Notes: generated from the letters alone by a model not told the origin. Positions 8,092 to 15,575 are shown, counted from the first letter of the stretch. The stretch: DNA of 16,660 nucleotides from Deltaproteobacteria bacterium (GCA_019309815.1 JAFDFO010000055.1:1-16660), one strand, 5' to 3'. Numbers and translations are program-made.

Positions 8092-8118
8092 AGTATAGGG
8101 AGTGCGTTCAGAAATCAA
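8092..8118 (-). promoter_or_regulatory. Likely promoter of the pilD operon
   Basis: On the minus strand, TTGATT (8118-8113) and TATACT (8097-8092) are separated by 15 bases, slightly short of ideal. The leader to the pilD GTG would be about 60 nt. Its -35 lies only eight bases from the -35 of the oppositely oriented lon promoter. Confidence 0.45.
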
Positions 8119-8126
8119 GATTTTTG

Positions 8127-8154
8127 TTGTCATCAGGAGAGCATGCCTTATAAT
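8127..8154 (+). promoter_or_regulatory. Strong sigma-70-like promoter of lon
   Basis: TTGTCA (8127-8132), a 16-base spacer, then a perfect TATAAT (8149-8154). Transcription would start near 8161, leaving a leader of about 35 nt before lon, whose ATG has GGAGAG six bases upstream. I see no CIRCE palindrome. Confidence 0.65.
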
Positions 8155-8195
8155 ACTAGCCCTGCAAATACCGACAAAAACACGGAGAGACCTAT

Positions 8196-10499
8196 ATGGC
8201 ACAAACAGACACTATAGATTCGATTGACATCATACAGGAAGATGGTGAGGGCGTAGAGATACCTGATGTTCTTCCCCTGCTTCCGGTGCGTGATGTTGTT
8301 GTCTTCACGTACATGGTCCTTCCCTTGTTCGTGGGTAGAGATAAGTCGATTCGTGCGGTGGACGCGGCAATGTCCAGAGACCGCCTGCTCCTGCTTTCTA
8401 CCCAGAGTGACTCGACGGTTGAGAGTCCCACGCCTGAGGAGATTTATCGGGTTGGCACGGTAGCCATGATCGCACGTATGTTCAAACTGCCCGACGGCCG
8501 AGTCAAAGTCTTGGTTCAGGGATTAGGCAAAGCCAAGATAGCAGATTACACCAAAACCAGGCCCTTCTACGAGGTAAAGATTGAACAGATTCCGGAACAG
8601 GAAATGGAGAAGAAGGGCGTTGAGACTGAGGCACTCATGCGTAATGCCTGTGATCACACGGAGAAGATTCTGGACCTGAGAGGCGAACTGACAGGTGACG
8701 TGAGCGCCATTTTGCGCGGTATCGAGGAGCCGGGGCGGTTGGCAGATTTAGTGGCCTCAAACCTCAAAATGAAGGTCGAACAGGCTCAAGACCTTCTGGA
8801 GATGAACGATCCTGTTCAGAAGCTTCATCGGGTCAATGAACTCCTGGGCAAGGAGCTTGAAGTCTCTACCATGCAGGCGAAGATCCAGTCAGATGCCAGA
8901 GAGGAAATTTCAAAGACCCAGAGAGAGTACTTTCTCAGAGAGCAGGTGCGAGCTATCCACAAGGAGCTGGGTGACATTGACGAAAAGGCTCAGGAGATCT
9001 CAGAGTATACAAGGAAGATCAAGAACGCCAAGATGTCAAAGGACGGCGAAAGGGAGGCGTTCAAGCAGCTGAAGCGTCTCGAGCAGATGCACCCCGACGC
9101 GGCAGAAGCTTCTGTTGTTCGTACATATTTGGACTGGCTGGTTGAGGTCCCGTGGAAAAAATCGACGAGAGAAGTACTCGATATCAAGAAAGCTCAGCGA
9201 GTCCTGGATCAGGACCACTATGATCTGCAGAAGGTAAAAGACCGCATTCTTGAATACTTGAGTGTACGGAAACTGAACAAGCATATGAAGGGACCAATAC
9301 TCTGCTTCGTGGGGCCCCCCGGCGTTGGAAAGACGTCTTTGGGGCGATCGATAGCCAGAGCCATGAACCGCAGGTTCTTCCGCATGTCTTTGGGTGGCAT
9401 TCGGGACGAGGCCGAGATCCGGGGACATCGCCGAACATACATCGGGGCGATGCCAGGGAGGATCATTCAGGGCTTGAAGCAGTGCGGCTCAAACAATCCT
9501 GTATTCATGATGGATGAGGTGGACAAGATAGGCGCGGATTTCCGAGGGGATCCATCCGCCGCCCTTCTGGAAGTCCTTGATCCGGAACAGAATGTGAGCT
9601 TCAGTGACCACTACCTGAACATCCCCTTTGACCTGTCGAAGGTCATGTTCATTACCACAGCCAATTTAGCCGATCCTATCCACCCTGCCTTGAAAGATCG
9701 AATGGAGATTGTGGAGCTTGCCGGATACACAGAAGAAGAGAAGCTTGCCATTGCCAGACAGTTTTTGATCCCCCGCCAGATTAAGGAAAATGGTATCACC
9801 TCAAACCACATTGGGATTGGTTCCAAGGTGCTGCGTGAGATTATATCACAATATACCCTGGAGGCCGGACTGAGAAACTTGGAACGGGAAATCGGCACCA
9901 TATGCCGTAAGGTGGCCCGGAAAGTGGCAGAAGGCGAGAAGGGGCCCTTTACCGTCACCAGTGCCAAACTCCAACGTTATCTTGGGGTACCAAAATACCT
10001 TCCGGAATTGGAACAGGAATCCCATGAAATTGGTGTGGCCACAGGGCTGGCATGGACCCAAGCCGGAGGAGAGACTCTGTATGTGGAAGTTTCCACGATG
10101 AGGGGAAAGGGTGAGCTGATCCTGACCGGTCAGCTGGGAGAGGTCATGCAGGAGTCTGCAAAGGCTGCATTGACTTATGCCCGATCAAATGCAAAAGCTC
10201 TTGGAATAGGACGCAATTCCTTCCAAGACATTGACATTCATATACACGTGCCAACCGGAGCGATCCCCAAGGACGGGCCGTCGGCGGGAGTTACCATGGT
10301 TGTCGCGCTGGTTTCGACACTGAGCAAGCGGGCTGTGAACAGAGACGTGGCCATGACCGGAGAGATCACCTTGCGTGGACGTGTGCTTCCTGTAGGGGGG
10401 CTCAAGGAGAAGGCATTGGCCGCGCTCCGGGCCGATGTCCACAAGGTCATTGCACTGAGAAAGAAGTCCGTCAGGAAACGGACCCGCAAGGCACGTTAA
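8196..10499 (+). CDS. lon: ATP-dependent protease Lon (LonA type), C-terminus shortened
   Basis: 767 residues. This cytoplasmic hexameric AAA+ serine protease degrades misfolded and regulatory proteins. The N-terminal LAN domain is at about 24-220 (VLPLLPVRDVVVFTYMVLPL), with a coiled linker at about 225-330. The AAA+ module has Walker A GPPGVGKTS (373-381) and Walker B VFMMDEVDK (436-444). The protease domain carries the Ser696 (PKDGPSAG) and Lys739 (GGLKEK) dyad, spaced 43 residues apart as in E. coli Lon. The sequence is normal through 'LAALRADVHKVIA' but then ends in a basic stretch (KKSVRKRTRKAR) and stops. The usual final 40-45 residues, which contain an 'NxxDLxxIP...MDEVL' type segment, are absent. 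This could be a true truncation or a frameshift. The catalytic dyad is intact, but loss of the last strand and helix of the protease fold may impair it. Confidence 0.95.
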   Translation: MAQTDTIDSIDIIQEDGEGVEIPDVLPLLPVRDVVVFTYMVLPLFVGRDKSIRAVDAAMSRDRLLLLSTQSDSTVESPTPEEIYRVGTVAMIARMFKLPDGRVKVLVQGLGKAKIADYTKTRPFYEVKIEQIPEQEMEKKGVETEALMRNACDHTEKILDLRGELTGDVSAILRGIEEPGRLADLVASNLKMKVEQAQDLLEMNDPVQKLHRVNELLGKELEVSTMQAKIQSDAREEISKTQREYFLREQVRAIHKELGDIDEKAQEISEYTRKIKNAKMSKDGEREAFKQLKRLEQMHPDAAEASVVRTYLDWLVEVPWKKSTREVLDIKKAQRVLDQDHYDLQKVKDRILEYLSVRKLNKHMKGPILCFVGPPGVGKTSLGRSIARAMNRRFFRMSLGGIRDEAEIRGHRRTYIGAMPGRIIQGLKQCGSNNPVFMMDEVDKIGADFRGDPSAALLEVLDPEQNVSFSDHYLNIPFDLSKVMFITTANLADPIHPALKDRMEIVELAGYTEEEKLAIARQFLIPRQIKENGITSNHIGIGSKVLREIISQYTLEAGLRNLEREIGTICRKVARKVAEGEKGPFTVTSAKLQRYLGVPKYLPELEQESHEIGVATGLAWTQAGGETLYVEVSTMRGKGELILTGQLGEVMQESAKAALTYARSNAKALGIGRNSFQDIDIHIHVPTGAIPKDGPSAGVTMVVALVSTLSKRAVNRDVAMTGEITLRGRVLPVGGLKEKALAALRADVHKVIALRKKSVRKRTRKAR

Positions 10500-10870
10500 G
10501 AGCCCGTCATCAGAGCCAATCCTGCAAGTCTTGGGCAAAAAAGGTCACTAGTCTTACGTATGATGAACCACTTACATAATTTCCAAGACCGCAGGGGGCC
10601 CACAAAGACGATCTTATAAATCCGAAATCCGAATATCGAAATCCGAAACAATATCGAATGACCGAAATTCAAATGACCAAAACGGATGGTTGCATAGGCT
10701 GAGGCGACCTGGCATGGCCAGAGTAGGGTGTTTTGAACATTTGGTAATTCGGATTTTAAATTTGTTTCGGATTTCGGATTTCGTGCTTCGAATTTAACAT
10801 TTTTGCGACCCGACGCGGAGATCATGTTTGCTGTGAATTTTGCAAGTAAGTTCCGGGACAAGATCCTGAT
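10500..10870. other. Gene-free spacer between lon and tsaB
   Basis: 371 nt with no convincing gene. The first ~115 nt after the lon stop hold no recognisable rho-independent terminator. In the +1 frame a short open stretch (10459-10551) might be a remnant of the missing Lon tail. The middle is the inverted-repeat element at 10618-10795. The last 75 nt lead into tsaB and show no clear promoter or strong ribosome site. Confidence 0.7.
10618..10795. repeat. Long imperfect inverted repeat built from AAATCCG-type units (copy A)
   Basis: The left arm (10618-10683) carries tandem variants of AAATCCG. The right arm (10730-10795) is its approximate reverse complement. An exact 15-bp inverted pair is CGAAATCCGAAACAA at 10637-10651 with its complement at 10762-10776. 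The 46-nt centre is GC-richer and unrelated to the arms. A 16-mer, GGATTTCGTGCTTCGA (10776-10791), recurs exactly at 15550-15565. It has no coding capacity and no transposase. It fits a dispersed MITE- or REP-like intergenic element. Confidence 0.8.
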
Positions 10871-11566
10871 ATGATTATCCTTGCCGTTGATACATCTACC
10901 CTGACGGGGTGTGTGGCCGTATTGAATGGTGATACGGTGCTGGCCGAGGTAGCCGTTACGAGTCAACAGACACATGCCAAACGACTGGTATCTGCTATCG
11001 ACGCCACCCTGGGGATGACTGATCATACAATTGCAGACTGTGATGGATTCGCAGTGACAACGGGGCCCGGGAGCTTTACGGGTCTCCGGATCGGGATCAG
11101 CACGGCAAAGGGACTGGGGGTTGCGACCAAGAAACCCGTCGCGGGTGTATCCACGCTGGATGCTCTGGCCTACCAGTTTCCTTTGTTTCCGCACCTGATT
11201 TGCCCGGTCTTGGATGCCCGCAAAGGACAGATATACACAGCCCTGTATGAGTGTACTGGTCACATGAAGTGGAAAAGGGTGGTCGAAGATTGTGCGGTAG
11301 AGCCTGCACAGTGGCTTAGGCAGGTTCATGATCCCTGTCTTTTTGTAGGTGATGGAACGGTTGTATATGGAGAGTTGATCAGAGAAATTCTTGGAGATCT
11401 CGCTTTCTTTGCCCCTGGTTATCTGAACAGGGTCAGGGCCTCGGTGGTGGGTTACATTGGGATGCAACAGATTCTGGATGGTCAGACTGCCGACGTTGAT
11501 CAACTGGTACCGCACTATATTCGGAAGCCGGACGCCAAAATCAAGCGAAGAAAGTCAGAGACTTGA
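10871..11566 (+). CDS. tsaB: tRNA threonylcarbamoyladenosine (t6A) biosynthesis protein TsaB
   Basis: 231 residues, normal for the family. TsaB is the inactive ASKHA-fold partner of TsaD. With TsaE the two transfer threonylcarbamoyl from its AMP adduct to A37 of ANN-decoding tRNAs. Visible hallmarks are the N-terminal 'IILAVDTST' and the diagnostic 'TTGPGSFTGLRIGISTAKGL' (63-82), followed by 'GVSTLDALA'. The metal-binding features of TsaD are absent, as expected. The ribosome site is weak (GGGAC is too far upstream). tsaB sits alone downstream of the repeat-bearing spacer. Its stop codon overlaps the -35 box of the next transcription unit. Confidence 0.93.
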   Translation: MIILAVDTSTLTGCVAVLNGDTVLAEVAVTSQQTHAKRLVSAIDATLGMTDHTIADCDGFAVTTGPGSFTGLRIGISTAKGLGVATKKPVAGVSTLDALAYQFPLFPHLICPVLDARKGQIYTALYECTGHMKWKRVVEDCAVEPAQWLRQVHDPCLFVGDGTVVYGELIREILGDLAFFAPGYLNRVRASVVGYIGMQQILDGQTADVDQLVPHYIRKPDAKIKRRKSET

Positions 11567-11590
11567 CAAGCAAATCTGCTAAGTTATAAT
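11563..11590 (+). promoter_or_regulatory. Consensus sigma-70 promoter for the ydcH-like/psd/pssA/leu unit
   Basis: Perfect TTGACA (11563-11568), a 16-base spacer and perfect TATAAT (11585-11590). The -35 box includes the tsaB stop codon (TGA at 11564-11566). Transcription would start near 11597, about 50 nt before the next start codon. This is the best-matched promoter in the window. Confidence 0.75.
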
Positions 11591-11647
11591 AGATCTTTTG
11601 CACTAAAAACGCTTCGTACAAACTTACAGGCCCTGGGAGGATTATCT

Positions 11648-11905
11648 ATGGAAGAAAGGGATGAGAAGCTGATTGCCCACTTAATTGAGAGCGACGAAAC
11701 CCTTAAAGGGTGTGTGCAACAACATCGCGGCTACGAAAAGCAGTTGGAAGAATTCAATAAACGAATTCACCTCACAACCGATGAATCAGTGGAACGCAAG
11801 AGAATTCAAAAGCTGAAGCTTGCCAACAGGGATAGAATAGAACGCATCTTGGTCGAACATCGCACGACCCAAAGTGAAGAGAAAGCTGGAAGCAGCAGTT
11901 TGTAG
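11648..11905 (+). CDS. Small YdcH-family (DUF465) protein
   Basis: 85 residues, almost entirely predicted helical and charged. GGGAGGA lies six bases before the ATG. The pattern ES-DETLKGCVQQHRGYEKQL, then 'RIQKLKLANRDRIERIL' matches DUF465/YdcH, where a His-containing first helix is followed by a second helix rich in 'LKK.KL..KD.I'. The family is widespread in Proteobacteria and has no established biochemical function. The tail (TQSEEKAGSSSL) is likely disordered. It lies directly behind the consensus promoter and 19 nt before psd, so it is the first gene of the phospholipid/leucine unit. Confidence 0.8.
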   Translation: MEERDEKLIAHLIESDETLKGCVQQHRGYEKQLEEFNKRIHLTTDESVERKRIQKLKLANRDRIERILVEHRTTQSEEKAGSSSL

Positions 11906-11924
11906 CAATGGGTAAAGAGGTTCA

Positions 11925-12596
11925 ATGATCCATTCCTGCCGTTCTACAGCACCTGGGCAGAGGGGTTTTCCGATTGCACGTGAGGGGTATCCCTTCATAC
12001 TCGGATCGGCTCTCGTAGCAGTTATCGTTGCTGTCTTGGGGCTGTACACATTGGCCCTTTTCTTCTTGGCTGTTACCTCCTTCGTGTCTTTCTTCTTCAG
12101 GGACCCGGAGCGGGTTGTTCCGGAGCAACCGGGGGTTCTGGTCTCCCCGGCTGACGGTAAGGTCATAGAGGTGCGCCTCTCGCGGCCGGATGACCTTGCT
12201 GACGAAAAAATGCTTAAGATCAGTATCTTCATGTCGGTCTTTAACGTGCACGTCAACCGAATGCCTGAAAGGGGCAGGATCACGAATGTGACCTATTATC
12301 CGGGCAAGTTCTTTTCGGCGAACCTGGATAAGGCTTCAAAAAACAATGAAAGAAATGCCGTGAGCCTGGAGATCAGTGGGGGTCGCAAGCTCCTGGTAGT
12401 CCAGATTGCAGGCCTGATTGCAAGGCGAATCGTCTGCAGGGTGCGGGAGGGGGACCACCTGGGTCGCGGAGAGCGGTTCGGTTTAATCCGCTTTGGGTCT
12501 CGCCTGGAAGTCTACCTTCCACAGGAGACTGTCCCTGCCGTGTCTATAGGAGACAAGGTCTTGGCCGGGTCATCGGTTCTGGGGCATCTGTCATGA
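11925..12596 (+). CDS. psd: Phosphatidylserine decarboxylase proenzyme, short class
   Basis: 223 residues. This pyruvoyl-dependent membrane enzyme decarboxylates phosphatidylserine to phosphatidylethanolamine. The N-terminal 'FPIAREGYPFILGSALVAV' and a hydrophobic hairpin at about 24-58 place it in the short class with two TM segments. Catalytic blocks are SPADGKV (74-80), 'MSVFNVHVNRMPERG' (103-117) and RFGSRLEVYLP, where Ser192 after Gly191 is the expected self-cleavage site that becomes the pyruvoyl group. The ATG has AGAGG four bases upstream. The first ten residues lack family similarity, so translation could start slightly later, although no better start is seen. It overlaps pssA by four bases (ATGA), which fits consecutive pathway steps. 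Confidence 0.95.
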   Translation: MIHSCRSTAPGQRGFPIAREGYPFILGSALVAVIVAVLGLYTLALFFLAVTSFVSFFFRDPERVVPEQPGVLVSPADGKVIEVRLSRPDDLADEKMLKISIFMSVFNVHVNRMPERGRITNVTYYPGKFFSANLDKASKNNERNAVSLEISGGRKLLVVQIAGLIARRIVCRVREGDHLGRGERFGLIRFGSRLEVYLPQETVPAVSIGDKVLAGSSVLGHLS

Positions 12597-13375
12597 AAAG
12601 CAAAAAACTTCCAAGCAAAAGACAATTGCAGCGCGGGATCTATGTCCTGCCCAATCTTCTCACCACCGCAAACCTGTTTTGTGGCTTCTACGCCATTATA
12701 GCTGCCATCCAGGGTGAGTTCTTGGAGGGCGCCATCGCTATCATGCTGGCGGCCGTCTTTGACGGTTTGGATGGCAAGATTGCCCGGATTACGCGCACGG
12801 TCAGCAGATTCGGTCTGCAGTATGATTCCTTGTCTGATGCCATATCCTTTGGCGTGGCACCCGGCATCCTGGTATATCTGTGGGCCCTTCAGCCCTTTGG
12901 GAGATTGGGTTGGTTGGCGGCGCTCATCTTTGTTGCCTGTGGCACCCTGCGGTTGGCTCGCTTCAACGCCCAGGTTCACCTTATTCGCAGCAATTTTTTC
13001 AATGGACTTCCGATTCCGGCAGCCGCCTTCATGATTGCTTCAACGGTGCTGCTTCACAACCGTCTGGGAGGAACAGGGACCGCCAAACACGTGACGATCC
13101 TAATCATGATCTATGTTTTGTCCTGTCTGATGGTGAGTACGATCAAGTATTACAGCTTCAAGCATATAGAGTTGTCCAACAAGATGAAATTCAACATGCT
13201 GGTTGTCATCGTAATGGGTTTTATCGTGATTGCAGCAGAACCAGGTATTTCCTGCTTCCTTATTATGCTGTCCTACGTGCTTTCAGGCCCCTTCACTACG
13301 CTATGGCTTCGCAAGAAGCGTCAGAGCGAAGCGGCAGGTGACAACATAGACACCCCCGTCGAGAAACCGATTTAG
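12593..13375 (+). CDS. pssA: CDP-diacylglycerol--serine O-phosphatidyltransferase
   Basis: 260 residues with multiple membrane segments. It makes phosphatidylserine from CDP-diacylglycerol and L-serine, the step before Psd. The CDP-alcohol phosphotransferase signature is complete: D57, D60, G61, A64-R65, G74, D78 and D82 in FDGLDGKIAR followed by 'FGLQYDSLSD'. It is preceded by the typical 'GIYVLPNLLTTANLFCGF' start. Further hydrophobic helices run to about residue 240, followed by a short charged tail. This is the membrane-embedded (subclass II) enzyme, not the peripheral E. coli type. The gene ends only two bases before leuC, so the lipid and leucine genes are probably one transcript. Confidence 0.96.
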   Translation: MKSKKLPSKRQLQRGIYVLPNLLTTANLFCGFYAIIAAIQGEFLEGAIAIMLAAVFDGLDGKIARITRTVSRFGLQYDSLSDAISFGVAPGILVYLWALQPFGRLGWLAALIFVACGTLRLARFNAQVHLIRSNFFNGLPIPAAAFMIASTVLLHNRLGGTGTAKHVTILIMIYVLSCLMVSTIKYYSFKHIELSNKMKFNMLVVIVMGFIVIAAEPGISCFLIMLSYVLSGPFTTLWLRKKRQSEAAGDNIDTPVEKPI

Positions 13376-13377
13376 AT

Positions 13378-14637
13378 ATGTCCCAGACAATTACGGAAAA
13401 AATCCTGGCTGCCCATGCAGACCAGGACACAGTGGTGCCCGGTCAACTCATAAACGTCCGGATCGATTTGGCCTTGGCCAACGATATCACCGCCCCTATT
13501 GCCATCGATCTCTTTGAAAATTCGGGCGTGGGGTCTGTGTTTGATGCAGGGAAAATTGCACTGGTGCCGGACCACTTTGTGCCGAACAAGGACATACGGT
13601 CTGCTATTCAAGTACAGATCATGCGCACCTTTGCCAAGAAACACGACATAAAGCATTTCTTTGAACTCGGTGAAATGGGAATCGAGCATGTCCTTCTCCC
13701 CGAACAGGGTCTTGTACTACCCGGGGATGTGGTAATCGGTGCGGACAGTCATACCTGCACCTATGGAGCCCTCGGCGCCTTTGCAACAGGGGTTGGGAGC
13801 ACGGACATCGCAGCAGCCATGATTACAGGAGAGGTCTGGTTCAAAGTTCCGGAATCGATCAAGTTCATATACGAAGGTCAGCTCGGGAAATGGGTGACGG
13901 GTAAAGACCTGATCCTTTTCACGATCGGGGATATTGGTGTGGATGGCGCCACCTACAGGGCCATGGAATTTGCCGGGGGCGCAATAGACGACTTACCCAT
14001 GTCCGATCGAATGACCATGGCCAATATGGCCATTGAAGCAGGGGCCAAGAGCGGAATCTTTACTCCTGACAAAGCCACCCGCGACTACGTGCAGCCACGG
14101 GCAACACGCTCGTTTGAATGTTATGCGAGTGACCCAGACGCGGCTTACGCAGAGGTAAGGACATACGACGTCAGTGACATCGAACCTCAGGTAGCCTTCC
14201 CCTATCTTCCCGAGAACACAAAGGATATCTCGGATGTGGGAACGATTCCCATTGACCAGGCGGTGATAGGATCTTGTACGAACGGGCGTATTGAGGACCT
14301 TCGCCTGGCGGCCAGCGTCCTGAATGGTCGTAAGGTGGACGGCAATGTACGTCTCATCATAGTCCCTGCCACGCCCACGATTTACCGCCAGGCCATGAAC
14401 GAGGGTCTGCTGGAAACCTTTCTGTCGGCAAAGGGTATTATCAGCCCGCCAACGTGTGGCCCCTGCCTGGGGGGCTTTATGGGAATCCTGGGTCCCGGAG
14501 AGCGAGCGGTGTCTACGACAAACCGCAATTTCGTGGGCCGTATGGGAGATCCTTCAAGCGAGGTTTATCTTGCCAACCCTGCCGTGGCAGCCGCATCGGC
14601 TGTCCTGGGACGGATTGGCAGCCCGGACGAGCTTTAG
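13378..14637 (+). CDS. leuC: 3-isopropylmalate dehydratase large subunit
   Basis: 419 residues, the shorter aconitase-like form (the E. coli type is about 466). With LeuD it isomerises 2-isopropylmalate to 3-isopropylmalate using a [4Fe-4S] cluster. The cluster cysteines are C300 in GSCTNGRIEDL, and C360 and C363 in PPTCGPCLGG. Other blocks are GADSHTCTYGALGAFATGVG (121-140) and 'NRNFVGRMG'. The ATG follows the pssA stop by two bases and has no strong ribosome site, so translation may depend on termination of pssA. In related genomes leuA often lies near pssA and leuC. It is not between them here. Confidence 0.95.
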   Translation: MSQTITEKILAAHADQDTVVPGQLINVRIDLALANDITAPIAIDLFENSGVGSVFDAGKIALVPDHFVPNKDIRSAIQVQIMRTFAKKHDIKHFFELGEMGIEHVLLPEQGLVLPGDVVIGADSHTCTYGALGAFATGVGSTDIAAAMITGEVWFKVPESIKFIYEGQLGKWVTGKDLILFTIGDIGVDGATYRAMEFAGGAIDDLPMSDRMTMANMAIEAGAKSGIFTPDKATRDYVQPRATRSFECYASDPDAAYAEVRTYDVSDIEPQVAFPYLPENTKDISDVGTIPIDQAVIGSCTNGRIEDLRLAASVLNGRKVDGNVRLIIVPATPTIYRQAMNEGLLETFLSAKGIISPPTCGPCLGGFMGILGPGERAVSTTNRNFVGRMGDPSSEVYLANPAVAAASAVLGRIGSPDEL

Positions 14638-14683
14638 CTCCTTGGCACTTGGACTCTTGTTCGTGACAAGAAAAGAAAAAGGA

Positions 14684-14863
14684 TTATCACGAAAGCACGA
14701 AAAAAAGACGAAGGCACGAAAGGGAAAAAGACAAAATGAATCACGAAAACACGAAAACGATAAAAACACGAAATAGAAAGTGACAGAATGTCGCCTCAAG
14801 ATGAGGCGACATTCTGTGGTTCTTCTTTCGTGTCTTTCTTTTTCTTTCGTGCTTTCGTGATAA
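14684..14863. repeat. Inverted-repeat element of CACGAAA units with a 16-bp central hairpin (copy B)
   Basis: It fills most of the leuC-leuD spacer. The outer arms include an exact 19-bp inverted pair, TTATCACGAAAGCACGAAA at 14684-14702 with its complement at 14845-14863. The left arm has about seven tandem or spaced CACGAAA variants, and the right arm is shorter and T-rich. At the centre is a perfect hairpin with a 16-bp stem (ACAGAATGTCGCCTCA, 14783-14798), a three-base loop (AGA) and the matching arm at 14802-14817. No transposase or open frame is present. Confidence 0.85.
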
Positions 14864-14898
14864 ATTTTTTCTAACTTGGTCCAGGGAATGAGTGAAGC

Positions 14899-15393
14899 AT
14901 GAAGATTGACGGTAAAGTCTGGAAATTTGGCGATAATATCGACACGGACGTGATCATCCCTGCCATTCATCTGGTGACCACAGACATGGGTGAGCTGGGC
15001 AGACATTGTATGGAAGGGTTGGATGCCACGTTTTCTGAAAAGGTTCAACCTGGCGATATTATCGTTGCAGGGAAGAACTTCGGCTGTGGTTCCTCGCGGG
15101 AACATGCCCCAATGGCCATTAAAGGGGCCGGCATTTCATGTGTGATAGCGGAAGGCTTTGCCCGCATATTCTTCAGAAATGCGTTCAACATGGGCCTTGC
15201 TATTTTCGAATCCCCTGGAGTTTCCGAAGGAATCGAGTCGGGAGACCAGGTTTCGGTCAACCAGGATACGGGCGAAATCATAGACCACACGAGTCAACGG
15301 CAGTTCCTTGCGAGCCCGATACCGCCGTTCATGCAGGAGCTCATCGATGCCGGCGGGCTTATAGCGCATGTGCTGAACAAGAGGCATACATAA
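14899..15393 (+). CDS. leuD: 3-isopropylmalate dehydratase small subunit
   Basis: 164 residues, the short form that pairs with short LeuC. It is the swivel domain that completes the substrate pocket. Hallmarks are 'GDNIDTDVIIPA' (11-22), GKNFGCGSSREHAP (58-71) and 'VIAEGFARIFFRNAFNMGL' (82-100). The segment 'HLVTTD' (24-29) occupies the position of the loop ('YLRT/YLVY' type) that sets substrate choice in this family. The distinction from homoaconitase rests on the leuC/leuB context. The ribosome site is poor: AGGGA lies about 12 bases upstream of the ATG. The gene is separated from leuC by a 261-nt repeat-bearing spacer and from leuB by another. Confidence 0.95.
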   Translation: MKIDGKVWKFGDNIDTDVIIPAIHLVTTDMGELGRHCMEGLDATFSEKVQPGDIIVAGKNFGCGSSREHAPMAIKGAGISCVIAEGFARIFFRNAFNMGLAIFESPGVSEGIESGDQVSVNQDTGEIIDHTSQRQFLASPIPPFMQELIDAGGLIAHVLNKRHT

Positions 15394-15408
15394 ACCTGTT
15401 ACACAGGC

Positions 15409-15575
15409 AAATTCGAAATTCGAAGCACGTACTGTGTTCAAGGCGCAAGCCGCAATGACAAAAACTTTAATTTCCGAAACACATGAATATACATAGGCTT
15501 AGCCTCGATAGTTTTTGTCATTGGAACATTCGGATTTTGAATTTGTTTTGGATTTCGTGCTTCGATATTCGGATT
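15409..15575. repeat. Imperfect inverted-repeat element related to the one at 10.6 kb (copy C)
   Basis: It occupies most of the leuD-leuB spacer. An exact 14-bp inverted pair is CAATGACAAAAACT (15453-15466) with its complement at 15510-15523. The outer ends also pair (TTCGAAGCACG near 15422 with CGTGCTTCGA near 15556-15565). The right arm (15528-15575) is close in sequence to the right arm of the 10.6-kb element, including an identical 16-mer (15550-15565). The loop contains a small palindrome (AGGCTTAGCCT). No coding capacity is seen. Confidence 0.75.

Noticed and set aside
10496..11515. A 339-codon minus-strand open frame antisense to tsaB
   Set aside because: It lies almost wholly over tsaB and the 10.6-kb repeat, its product has no recognisable motif, and tsaB on the plus strand has clear family signatures.
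14783..14817. Simple rho-independent terminator of leuC
   Set aside because: The stem is strong, but the sequence after it (GGTTCTTCTTTCG) is not a clean T-run, and leuD and leuB follow in the same pathway. A partial termination role cannot be excluded.
14684..14863. CRISPR array suggested by regularly recurring CACGAAA motifs
   Set aside because: The units are only 7-8 nt, unevenly spaced and arranged as an inverted repeat. There are no unique spacers and no cas genes.
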